Positions 1 to 5,195 of a stretch of 6,199 nucleotides of DNA are shown here, piece by piece. Source of the DNA: Gemmatimonadota bacterium. GTDB lineage: Bacteria > Gemmatimonadota > Gemmatimonadetes > Longimicrobiales > Gaopeijiaceae. Numbering within the stretch: the stretch's first letter is position 1; every line of letters begins with the position of its first letter. The position numbers were made by a program, and so were the translations under genes. Location of the stretch: the NCBI GenBank assembly GCA_016209995.1, contig JACQVC010000389.1, positions 1 through 6,199 of the forward strand, written 5' to 3'. The notes beneath the pieces are model-generated. The model saw nothing but the letters and a program-made list of their open reading frames with translations. It was not told the origin of the DNA and searched no databases.

Positions 1-24
1 GTCCTGGAGAGGCTTGCTGATCAT
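1..24 (-). CDS. 5' end of a gene, possibly non-haem ferritin
   Basis: Only eight codons fall inside the window: ATG at 24-22 followed by residues ISKPLQD, reading off the left edge. The start is supported by a GAGGA Shine-Dalgarno sequence (33-37, minus strand) eight bases upstream of the ATG, and by its position 153 bp beyond the mdh stop on the same strand. The peptide MISKPLQD resembles the N-terminus of bacterial non-haem ferritins, which typically begin MLSKKLQDALNEQ or similar. If so, the product would be a 24-subunit iron-storage cage with ferroxidase activity. Eight residues are too few to prove this, so the gene start is fairly credible and the product is a guess. Confidence 0.4.
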
Positions 25-141
25 AAGGTCGATCCTCGTAGCAGTGCTGGCTCGTGGCAGCGGGGAGCAGTCGTGAAGAGACTACGCAGACGAGACGGGG
101 GCAAGCAGCACTTCGCGAACAAGTCGGTCGGGACCCTGACT

Positions 142-181
142 CAGCGCCCGTGGCTTACCGACTCCAGCGCCCGTGGCTTAC
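142..181. repeat. 17-bp direct repeat spanning the mdh stop
   Basis: The 17-mer CAGCGCCCGTGGCTTAC occurs at 142-158 and again, identically, at 165-181, a 23-bp period. The six bases between the copies continue a degenerate version of the unit, so this looks like a small tandem duplication. On the minus strand, the copy nearer the gene supplies the last base of the final mdh codon and the TAA stop (180-178). The second copy lies wholly in the 3' untranslated region. No other copies were seen in the window. Confidence 0.85.
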
Positions 182-1110
182 AGAACGGCTTGCACCAGGC
201 CGATGGTTTCGCGCACGGCCTGGGCGCTCTTCTCGAGCGCTGCGCGCTCCTCGGCCGTCAGCTCGACCTCGAGAATCTCCTTGAGCCCGCCCGCACCCAG
301 CTTGCAGGGCACGCCCAGAAAGATCCCTTCCAATCCGTACTCTCCCTGCAGGTACGCGGCGCACGGCAGGATCCGCTTTTTGTCGCGGGCTATGGCTTCC
401 ACCATCTGAACCACGGCGGCCGCGGGGGCGTAGTAGGCGCTTCCCGTCTTCAGGTAGCGCACGATCTCGGCGCCGCCATCACGGGTGCGCTGCACCAGCT
501 CTGCGATCCGCTTCCGGTTCAACAGCTGAGCCACGGGAATCCCGCTCACCGTGGTATAACTGACCAGAGGGACCATCGTGTCGCCGTGCCCGCCCAGGAC
601 CAGCGCCTGGATATCTTCGACGCTCACGTCCAGCTCCTCCGCCAGGAAAGCCCGGTAGCGCGCCGTGTCCAGAACGCCCGCCATGCCGATGACTCGTTCG
701 CGCGGGAAGCCGCTCACCTGCTTCGCCACGTACGCCATGGTGTCCAGCGGATTCGTCACCAGAACGAGGATCGTGGACGGCGCCACGCGCACGACTTCCT
801 CCGTGACGGAGCGCACGATCTTCGCGTTCGTCTGCAGCAGGTCCTCACGGCTCATGCCCGGCTTGCGGGCGATGCCCGCCGTGATGACCACGAGCTCCGA
901 GCCCGCCGCCGGTCCATAGTCGTTGGCTCCACTGACGCGCGTATCGAACGCCTCGATCGGAGCGCTCTCCCACTGGTCCAGCCCCTTCCCCTGCGGCACA
1001 CCCTCGATGACGTCAACCAACACGACCTGACGCGCCAGCTCCTTGAGTGCCAGCAGCTGCGCGCACGTCGCGCCCACGTTACCCGCGCCCACGACGGTGA
1101 TCTTGTGCAT
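178..1110 (-). CDS. mdh: malate dehydrogenase, NAD-dependent (LDH-like family)
   Basis: Catalyses reversible oxidation of malate to oxaloacetate with NAD in the cytoplasmic TCA cycle. The 310-residue protein is of normal length for the lactate-dehydrogenase-like MDH group. The Rossmann motif GAGNVGA is at residues 8-14, with Asp33 ending beta-2 as expected for NAD over NADP. The active-site loop reads ARKPGMSR (81-88). Arg82 sits where lactate dehydrogenases have Gln, which marks malate specificity, and Arg88 is the mobile-loop catalytic Arg. Asn120 (TNPLD), Asp148 and Arg151 (DTARYR), and the catalytic His175 (GGHGD) are all present. ATG at 1110 is preferred over the in-frame GTG at 1113 because GGGAGGA (1118-1124) lies 7 nt from the ATG and only 4 nt from the GTG. 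The 245-bp gap to moaA suggests its own promoter. The protein looks intact. Confidence 0.97.
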   Translation of the reverse strand: MHKITVVGAGNVGATCAQLLALKELARQVVLVDVIEGVPQGKGLDQWESAPIEAFDTRVSGANDYGPAAGSELVVITAGIARKPGMSREDLLQTNAKIVRSVTEEVVRVAPSTILVLVTNPLDTMAYVAKQVSGFPRERVIGMAGVLDTARYRAFLAEELDVSVEDIQALVLGGHGDTMVPLVSYTTVSGIPVAQLLNRKRIAELVQRTRDGGAEIVRYLKTGSAYYAPAAAVVQMVEAIARDKKRILPCAAYLQGEYGLEGIFLGVPCKLGAGGLKEILEVELTAEERAALEKSAQAVRETIGLVQAVL

Positions 1111-1172
1111 CACAACGTCCTCCCGCGAAAAGGCAGCAAATCAGAAATCAAGACAACAGACATCAGTAGCTA

Positions 1173-1187
1173 GCCATTGGCAATGGC
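1173..1187. promoter_or_regulatory. 15-bp perfect palindrome upstream of mdh
   Basis: GCCATTG-G-CAATGGC is a perfect inverted repeat with 7-bp arms around one central base, 63 bp upstream of the mdh start codon. It lies in the moaA-mdh intergenic gap, where nothing constrains it for coding. On the minus strand it overlaps two TTGCCA hexamers (1184-1189 and 1178-1183) that could act as -35 elements, though no convincing -10 follows at the proper distance. A dimeric-regulator operator is the simplest reading. The single-base centre makes an RNA hairpin unlikely. The regulator is unknown. Confidence 0.5.
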
Positions 1188-1355
1188 AACGGGCGACTAG
1201 CGATGAGATGTGAAACGCGTCGGCGCACCTCGCTGGATGGCACTCAGAAGCCTGGCCTGAAACGATGCGGGCGTGCGGCGGGGGCTGTGGACAGACCACG
1301 GATCTCTGATCTCGGACGGCAGGTTTGGCAGCGGCGGAGAAAATCGCTGGATTGA

Positions 1356-2351
1356 TTAGCCGCCCACTTGCGAGAGTGCCACTAGACGGCCCGACCCAAC
1401 GTCGCTGCCCTGGACGAGGTAGTGGCGTTCCGGCTTGATGCGCAGCGTCTCCTCGATGAGGGGCACCAGAGAGTCTCCGCGACGCAGGGGATCGCGAAGG
1501 TTCGTCTGGATGTCGCCGAAGAGGCAGGGGCGCAGCAGGCCATCAGCCGTGAGGCGCATCCGGTTGCAGCGATCGCAATAGTTGTGGCTCATGGGGGTGA
1601 TCACGCCGACCGTTCCAGCGGCCCCCTCGAAGCGATAGTACGTCGCGGGTCCGTTTCCCAGGGGACCCTGCACGGGGCGCAGGTCGCCGATACGACGGAG
1701 CCGGGCGACTACCTCGGTGCAGGAGACGAAGTCGTCTCGCGAGATCTCGAGATTCGCGCCCGTGGGCATGACTTCGATGAAGCGAATGTGCCACGGTCGC
1801 TCGCGCGTGATCTGGGCAAAGTCGTCCACCTCATCGAAGTTCTGGCTGCGCATGATGACCGTGTTGACCTTGATGGGCTCGAACCCCGCACGTTCCGCGG
1901 CGGTCAGCCCTGCGAGGATCTTTGCGTGCGATCCCGGGCGACGCGCGATGGCGTCGATCCTCTCTGGACGCAGCGAGTCGAGCGAGATGTTCACCCGCTT
2001 GAGTCCCGCCGTCTTCAAGGCATCGGCATGCTCGGCCAGCAAGACCGCGTTCGTGGACAGGGCGATGTCCTCGATCCCCTCCACTTCGGCAATCATAGCT
2101 ACCAGCTCCGGCAGGTCGCGACGCACCAGCGGCTCGCCGCCGGTGAGACGCACTCGCTGCAGGCCGAGAGCCGCCATCACGCGCACGATCTCGACGATCT
2201 CCTCGTAGGACAGCAGCTCGGCCCGCTTCAGCCACGGCAGCCCCTCCATCGGCATGCAGTAGACACAGCGCAAGTTGCACTTGTCGGTGACCGAGATGCG
2301 CAGGTACTCGATGCGCCGGCCAAACGAGTCCGTCATCGCGCGCGCGGCCAT
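1356..2351 (-). CDS. moaA: GTP 3',8-cyclase MoaA (radical SAM, molybdenum cofactor)
   Basis: Catalyses the first step of molybdenum cofactor synthesis: radical-SAM cyclisation of GTP to 3',8-cH2GTP, which MoaC then turns into cPMP. The SAM-binding 4Fe-4S motif CNLRCVYC uses Cys25, Cys29 and Cys32, and the SAM-contact TGGEP motif is at 70-74. The second cluster uses Cys259, Cys262 and Cys276 (CDRC, 13 residues, C). The protein ends in Gly-Gly, the C-terminal tail the family needs in the active site. The frame is open far upstream, but sequence resembling the family begins only near residue 7. The ATG at 2351 is chosen because GGAG (2358-2361) lies 6 nt upstream and moaE stops one base before it. 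The ATG at 2336 (MTDSFGRR) is the alternative. At 331 residues the length is typical. It is the last gene of moaDEA, and moaC is not in the window. Confidence 0.97.
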   Translation of the reverse strand: MAARAMTDSFGRRIEYLRISVTDKCNLRCVYCMPMEGLPWLKRAELLSYEEIVEIVRVMAALGLQRVRLTGGEPLVRRDLPELVAMIAEVEGIEDIALSTNAVLLAEHADALKTAGLKRVNISLDSLRPERIDAIARRPGSHAKILAGLTAAERAGFEPIKVNTVIMRSQNFDEVDDFAQITRERPWHIRFIEVMPTGANLEISRDDFVSCTEVVARLRRIGDLRPVQGPLGNGPATYYRFEGAAGTVGVITPMSHNYCDRCNRMRLTADGLLRPCLFGDIQTNLRDPLRRGDSLVPLIEETLRIKPERHYLVQGSDVGSGRLVALSQVGG

Positions 2352-2352
2352 G

Positions 2353-2796
2353 CTACACTCCAGCGGCGGGTGAAGGCGCCAGCGCACGGCCGGGCGCCCA
2401 CCGAGCTTCGCCTCCCACGAACCGCTCCCGCTTCCACACGGGGAGGCGCACCTTGATCTCCTCGATAACGTACCGGCAGGCAGCGAAGCTTTCGGCGCGA
2501 TGCGGGCTCGAGACCGCGATGGCCACGCTGACGTCGCCGACCGCAAGGTCGCCCACTCGGTGAACCACGGCCAGGCGATCGGTTCCCAGACGCTCCGACG
2601 CCTCCTGCGCGATCTCCCTGAGCACCTGTTCCGCCATGCCCCGATAGGCCTCGTACTGCACCGCGGTGACGGGCTGTCCCTCGCTGTGGTTGCGTACGAT
2701 GCCGGTAAAGAGGAGGATAGCCCCGTCTGCGGAAGACCCCACGCTGGCGAGAACCTCGGAGACCTGGATCGGGTCCGACGTGATCTGCACGTACAT
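2353..2796 (-). CDS. moaE: molybdopterin synthase catalytic subunit MoaE
   Basis: The large subunit of molybdopterin synthase, which transfers sulfur from thiocarboxylated MoaD to cPMP to form the dithiolene of molybdopterin. The family pattern is clear over 147 residues: GAILLFTGIVRNHSEG (25-40), YEAYRGMAE (48-56), VVHRVGDLAVGD (77-88), VSSPHRAESFAACRY (95-109) and IKVRLPVWKRE (114-124). Lys115 and Lys122 match the two active-site lysines of E. coli MoaE (K119 and K126), and His99-Arg100 are also conserved. The ATG at 2796 lies 2 nt after the moaD stop and has GGAGG (2803-2807) 6 nt upstream, inside moaD. The TAG stop lies one base before the moaA start, so translation of all three is probably coupled. 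The last 20 or so residues are Ala/Pro-rich and poorly conserved. Confidence 0.96.
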   Translation of the reverse strand: MYVQITSDPIQVSEVLASVGSSADGAILLFTGIVRNHSEGQPVTAVQYEAYRGMAEQVLREIAQEASERLGTDRLAVVHRVGDLAVGDVSVAIAVSSPHRAESFAACRYVIEEIKVRLPVWKRERFVGGEARWAPGRALAPSPAAGV

Positions 2797-2798
2797 CC

Positions 2799-3044
2799 TC
2801 AGCCTCCAGCCACCGGCGGAATGAACGCCACCTCGTCGCCATCGCGGAGGTGCTGCTCGTAGCCCGCATACTCCTGGTTCACGGCCACGACAGGCTGGGC
2901 AGGCAGACCGGCAAGCCGCTCGGCGCTCCTCCGCACTACAGCCACCAGGTCAGAGACTGTGGCGCCCGGCGGAAGCTCGACGTCGAGTTCCCCCCTCCCG
3001 GCCAAATCTCGGTAAGCCGCGAAGAACAGCGAGCGTACCCGCAA
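2799..3044 (-). CDS. moaD: molybdopterin synthase sulfur carrier subunit MoaD
   Basis: A ubiquitin-fold sulfur carrier. Its C-terminal Gly-Gly is adenylylated by MoeB, thiocarboxylated, and inserted into MoaE. Recognisable parts are the first strand VRSLFFAAYRDLAG (3-16), the ELPPGATVSDLV stretch (23-34), the VNQEYA segment (55-60) and the terminal LRDGDEVAFIPPVAGG ending exactly in Gly80-Gly81. The start is a TTG at 3044 (MRVRSLFF), chosen because GAGGGG (3053-3058) lies 8 nt upstream and the resulting 81 residues equal the E. coli MoaD length. A longer frame from 3125 would add 27 residues with no family resemblance and would overlap the candidate promoter. It is the first gene of moaDEA and probably starts the transcript. 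Confidence 0.93.
   Translation of the reverse strand: MRVRSLFFAAYRDLAGRGELDVELPPGATVSDLVAVVRRSAERLAGLPAQPVVAVNQEYAGYEQHLRDGDEVAFIPPVAGG
2803..2807 (-). promoter_or_regulatory. moaE ribosome-binding site inside the moaD Gly-Gly codons
   Basis: GGAGG on the minus strand, 6 nt before the moaE ATG (2796). It consists of the GGA codon and the first two bases of the GGC codon that encode the two C-terminal glycines of MoaD, followed directly by the moaD TGA (2801-2799). The same bases thus supply the sulfur-carrying tail of one subunit and the translation signal of its partner subunit. Confidence 0.8.
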
Positions 3045-3102
3045 ACGTCGATCCCCTCGACCGCTCGAACGGGGTGAGAGATAGAGGATGTGCTCCAGGC
3101 GG

Positions 3103-3132
3103 AAGGTATGAACAACGCTCCACAATCGTCAA
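3103..3132 (-). promoter_or_regulatory. candidate sigma70-like promoter of moaDEA
   Basis: Minus strand: TTGACG (3127-3132) as -35, an 18-bp spacer, and TACCTT (3103-3108) as -10, keeping the T, A and final T that matter most. It sits between the HU stop and the moaD TTG start, and would give a leader of about 50 nt. The -35 is strong and the -10 is weak. The same TTGACG-18-TAnnnT form appears before the HU gene. Confidence 0.35.
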
Positions 3133-3153
3133 CCGGGACCCCTGGCTGCCGCC

Positions 3154-3447
3154 TCACCCCTCGTCCGCCGTGGCGACCTGTGCGCGCAGCTCCTTGGACG
3201 GCTTGAACACGGGCACCGACCGGGATGGCACTCGCACGGGATCCCCGGTCCGCGGGTTGCGCGCCATCCGCGACTTGCGTTGCCGAATCTTGAACGTGCC
3301 GAATCCGCGGATCTCGATATTGTGCCGCTGCGCCAGCGCCTGTTTTACCGCATTCAGGAAGCCGTCCACCACCAGTGCGCAGTCCTTCTTCGTAATGCCA
3401 GGGCCAATGTCACCGGCAACTTGTTCCACCAGATCGGCTTTCGTCAT
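3154..3447 (-). CDS. HU/IHF-family nucleoid DNA-binding protein
   Basis: A small basic dimeric histone-like protein that bends DNA in the nucleoid. The 97 residues cover the whole family fold. An N-terminal helical pair, MTKADLVEQVA through FLNAVKQALAQ (1-40), is followed by the IEIRGFGTFKIRQRKSR signature (44-60). The DNA-grasping arm RNPRTGDPVRVP (63-74) carries Pro65, equivalent to the proline that intercalates between base pairs, and the last strand and helix are VPVFKPSKELRAQV (78-91). The final six residues are a short acidic-ended tail. The start is ATG at 3447, with GGAGGG (3453-3458) 5 nt upstream. HU versus IHF alpha/beta cannot be settled here. The gene has its own candidate promoter and a leader of about 135 nt, and it may continue into moaD 109 bp downstream. 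Confidence 0.95.
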   Translation of the reverse strand: MTKADLVEQVAGDIGPGITKKDCALVVDGFLNAVKQALAQRHNIEIRGFGTFKIRQRKSRMARNPRTGDPVRVPSRSVPVFKPSKELRAQVATADEG

Positions 3448-3465
3448 GGAGTCCCTCCGGGGCAG

Positions 3466-3481
3466 TGTCTCATTGTCTCAC
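3466..3481. repeat. 8-bp tandem repeat in the HU leader
   Basis: TGTCTCAT (3466-3473) is followed at once by TGTCTCAC (3474-3481), seven of eight bases identical. It lies just upstream of the HU ribosome-binding site, reading TGAGACAATGAGACA on the transcript. It may be chance. Confidence 0.5.
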
Positions 3482-3588
3482 GAGTTTGTTGCGCTGGCCC
3501 ACCCGTTACAGGGCGTGCAGCTTCCATCTCCAATCGTTGGGCTCAACCTCGCCTCAACTTCCGACATAGCATTGGACTAGCGGCCGGT

Positions 3589-3618
3589 ACGCTAACGCGG
3601 TGAGGCGCAGGCCGTCAA
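3589..3618 (-). promoter_or_regulatory. candidate sigma70-like promoter of the HU gene
   Basis: Minus strand: TTGACG (3613-3618) as -35, an 18-bp spacer and TAGCGT (3589-3594) as -10. The -35 matches five of six consensus bases and the -10 keeps T, A and the final T. With a 17-bp spacer the -10 would read TTAGCG. It is directly downstream of a short A/T-richer tract and a cluster of AAACAG elements. Transcription would begin near 3582, leaving about 135 nt of leader before the HU start. It is the best promoter-like match I found in the window. Confidence 0.45.
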
Positions 3619-3622
3619 GTAT

Positions 3623-3677
3623 CTGTTTCGCGCCCGGCCTTCGCCTTTTGCAAACAGGGACAAAGAGTTAAAACAGG
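3623..3677. repeat. AAACAG repeat cluster upstream of the HU promoter
   Basis: AAACAGG occurs at 3652-3658 and 3671-3677, 19 bp apart in the same orientation, and the inverted form CTGTTT is at 3623-3628, five bases from the -35 hexamer of the candidate HU promoter. One direct and one inverted copy form a 6-bp inverted repeat with a 23-bp centre. Placement just upstream of a promoter fits regulator-binding sites, but the elements are short and unproven. Confidence 0.3.
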
Positions 3678-3739
3678 TCACGCAGCCGCCGCACGACTAC
3701 GGATGCGAGCGCGCCAGAGGGCGGTAATGCTTCGTGACC
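3662..3739 (-). terminator. candidate terminator after the HEAT/HD-GYP operon
   Basis: Starting 17 bp beyond the HD-GYP stop, the minus strand has GGTCACG (3733-3739) and its exact complement CGTGACC (3676-3682). After one mismatch, three more pairs extend the stem (3729-3731 with 3684-3686), and an inner CCGC/GCGG pair (3721-3724 with 3689-3692) closes it further. The stem is followed by a U-rich stretch, TGTTTTAACTCTTTGT (3675-3660). The stem plus U-tract fits Rho-independent termination, but the roughly 50-nt enclosed segment is longer than usual. It could instead be a structured 3' end. Confidence 0.4.
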
Positions 3740-3755
3740 AGCGTCTCCCAAGCGG

Positions 3756-5195
3756 CTAGAGGAAGTAATGGCCTACGTTTATGCCGTATTTCTGCGGATC
3801 CGCCGTCTTGATGATCGTGCGGCGAGGTTGGCCCGTAACCGGGTCAACCTCCGCTAGATCGATGCGCTCCGGCTCCACGAGCGTGGTACCCTGGGAGTCC
3901 GAGATGATGAGCACAAGGGGCTGGTGCAGCCGTTCGGAGTCCGGGTTCGCCTGGGCGACCACGCCCATCTCCATGGTGTCCAGCACCACCAGGGTTCCCA
4001 CCGGGTACACTCCCGTCACGTTGATGAAGGCCTTTACCACGAGAGTATCCATCCCGCGCGACGGGTCCTCGAGCATGTCCTTCAGCACGGCGTCGGCAGC
4101 GAATGGCTCGTAGCGGTAGCTGCGCGATGAGGTCATGGCGTCGAAGCTGTCCGCTACGGCCACGATCCTCGAGAACAGAGCCGGTGTACCCGAGCGCTTC
4201 GGCGTTGGGTAGCCGCTCAGATCGACCTTCATATGGTGCTCGTACGCCACGAGCATCTGTCGGTAGGGGATCTCCGCGAATCCCCGCATGGCGAACAGGG
4301 CCAATAAACCCTCGCGCGGATGGCGTTTCATCTGCTGAAACTCCTCGTCCGTGAGGGCCCCGGGCTTGTTCAAGATCGCCGTATCGATCTGCATCTTCCC
4401 GATATCGTGGAGCAGAGCACCCAACCCCAGCTCGTACAGCTCATCCTTCGCCAGCTGCATCTTCTGACCGATGACGACGCTGAAGATGCAGACGTTCACA
4501 CTGTGCGTGAACGTGTACTCATCGAACTCCTTCAGCGTGGTCATCCCAACGATGGAGGAGCGATTGGTCAGAACCTGGTCGACGATCCCCTGCACCGCGC
4601 GTTTCACCTTGCGCACGTTGACGGCTTTGCCCAGCCGAACGTCCGTCAGCACCTCCTTCGCCACCCTCACGGTTTGCAAGTACGCGCGCTTGGCCTCCTC
4701 CCGCTGCTCCTCATCACTCACCGTCACGGTGCGCGGCCGCACGCCGAGGTGTTCCACAGGTGTACGCGCCAGCCGCTGCGAAAACGCGGCAAACGGCTCG
4801 CCGCTACCCACACGTTGCAGCAGCAACGACAGGAAGGGAGCCCACTCCGTGTTGGCCACGCCGTGCTCGATCCGCACGGCGCCGATCCCGTGCCGCTTCA
4901 ACGCTGCGGCGATCGTGCCGAACGTCGCGTAGTTGGAAAGGTCGATGCGCAGGCGCACCTCGTTCAGGAAGAAGAAATCGCCGGCCACGCGGAAGTCGAG
5001 ATCACCCTCGCGGTCCAGCACGCGGCTCGTCACGTTGTGTAACTCCGTGAGAGTCTGCTGGACGGTGTCGTTCTCGAGCGGGTAGAGCCGCAGCGCCTGG
5101 AACGCCGCGAACAGCGCCTGCAGGACCTCGCGCGCCCTGACCTGCAGGCCCGTGGTCTCGTCCACGCCGACGCGACGCGACACCGGCGAGTGCAT
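3756..5195 (-). CDS. HD-GYP domain protein, probable cyclic-di-nucleotide phosphodiesterase
   Basis: A 479-residue protein. Residues 1-165 form an unassigned N-terminal region. An HD-GYP domain (about 215-395) follows, then a C-terminal extension (about 396-479) starting YPVGTLVVLDTMEMGVV, as many HD-GYP proteins have. Metal-ligand candidates are intact: His231 (THSVN), His263-Asp264 (HDIGK), His292, His320-His321 and Asp349 (DSFDAMT). The GYP triplet is at 328-330. The loop is atypical: family members usually read HHExxDGxGYP, but here Met322 replaces Glu and Leu326 replaces Gly. No signal peptide, membrane segment or receiver domain is visible, so it should be cytoplasmic. The ATG at 5195 shares one base with the stop of the upstream gene (TAATG), with GGAG (5206-5209) 10 nt upstream. 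Hydrolysis of c-di-GMP is the family function; activity and substrate are inferred. Confidence 0.93.
   Translation of the reverse strand: MHSPVSRRVGVDETTGLQVRAREVLQALFAAFQALRLYPLENDTVQQTLTELHNVTSRVLDREGDLDFRVAGDFFFLNEVRLRIDLSNYATFGTIAAALKRHGIGAVRIEHGVANTEWAPFLSLLLQRVGSGEPFAAFSQRLARTPVEHLGVRPRTVTVSDEEQREEAKRAYLQTVRVAKEVLTDVRLGKAVNVRKVKRAVQGIVDQVLTNRSSIVGMTTLKEFDEYTFTHSVNVCIFSVVIGQKMQLAKDELYELGLGALLHDIGKMQIDTAILNKPGALTDEEFQQMKRHPREGLLALFAMRGFAEIPYRQMLVAYEHHMKVDLSGYPTPKRSGTPALFSRIVAVADSFDAMTSSRSYRYEPFAADAVLKDMLEDPSRGMDTLVVKAFINVTGVYPVGTLVVLDTMEMGVVAQANPDSERLHQPLVLIISDSQGTTLVEPERIDLAEVDPVTGQPRRTIIKTADPQKYGINVGHYFL

Noticed and set aside
25..177. Terminator or promoter between mdh and the next gene
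   Set aside because: GTCGG/CCGAC arms exist but no U-tract follows, and no convincing -35/-10 pair was found. Only the direct repeat is supported.
73..1173. 366-residue open frame on the plus strand opposite mdh
   Set aside because: It is antisense to a complete malate dehydrogenase with all catalytic residues. Its His/Arg/Leu-rich composition is typical of a GC-rich shadow frame, and no family was recognised.
1284..1294. DnaA-box-like TGTGGACAG
   Set aside because: A single copy with two mismatches to TTATCCACA. No cluster or AT-rich unwinding region, so no origin is supported.
1321..1355. Possible terminator after moaA (CAGCG/CGCTG arms)
   Set aside because: Only 5 bp of stem and no following U-tract. 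Not enough to call a terminator.
1422..2456. 344-residue open frame on the plus strand opposite moaA
   Set aside because: It mirrors the MoaA codons and is rich in Arg, His and Gln with no recognisable domain. MoaA on the other strand is unambiguous.
2352..2546. 65-residue upstream extension of moaA
   Set aside because: It overlaps the moaE coding region in another frame, is Ser/Arg-rich with no family resemblance, and the ATG at 2351 has a well-placed GGAG.
3045..3125. 27-residue upstream extension of moaD
   Set aside because: No MoaD-like residues. It would pass through the candidate promoter region, and the TTG at 3044 gives the standard 81-residue length with a strong ribosome site.
3478..3567. 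29-codon frame on the minus strand in the HU leader with a CTPC motif
   Set aside because: No Shine-Dalgarno sequence, overlaps another short frame, and is too short to distinguish from chance.
4320..5042. 240-residue open frame on the plus strand opposite the HD-GYP gene
   Set aside because: A shadow frame with Leu/His/Arg-rich low-complexity character, no ribosome site of note and no recognised motif.
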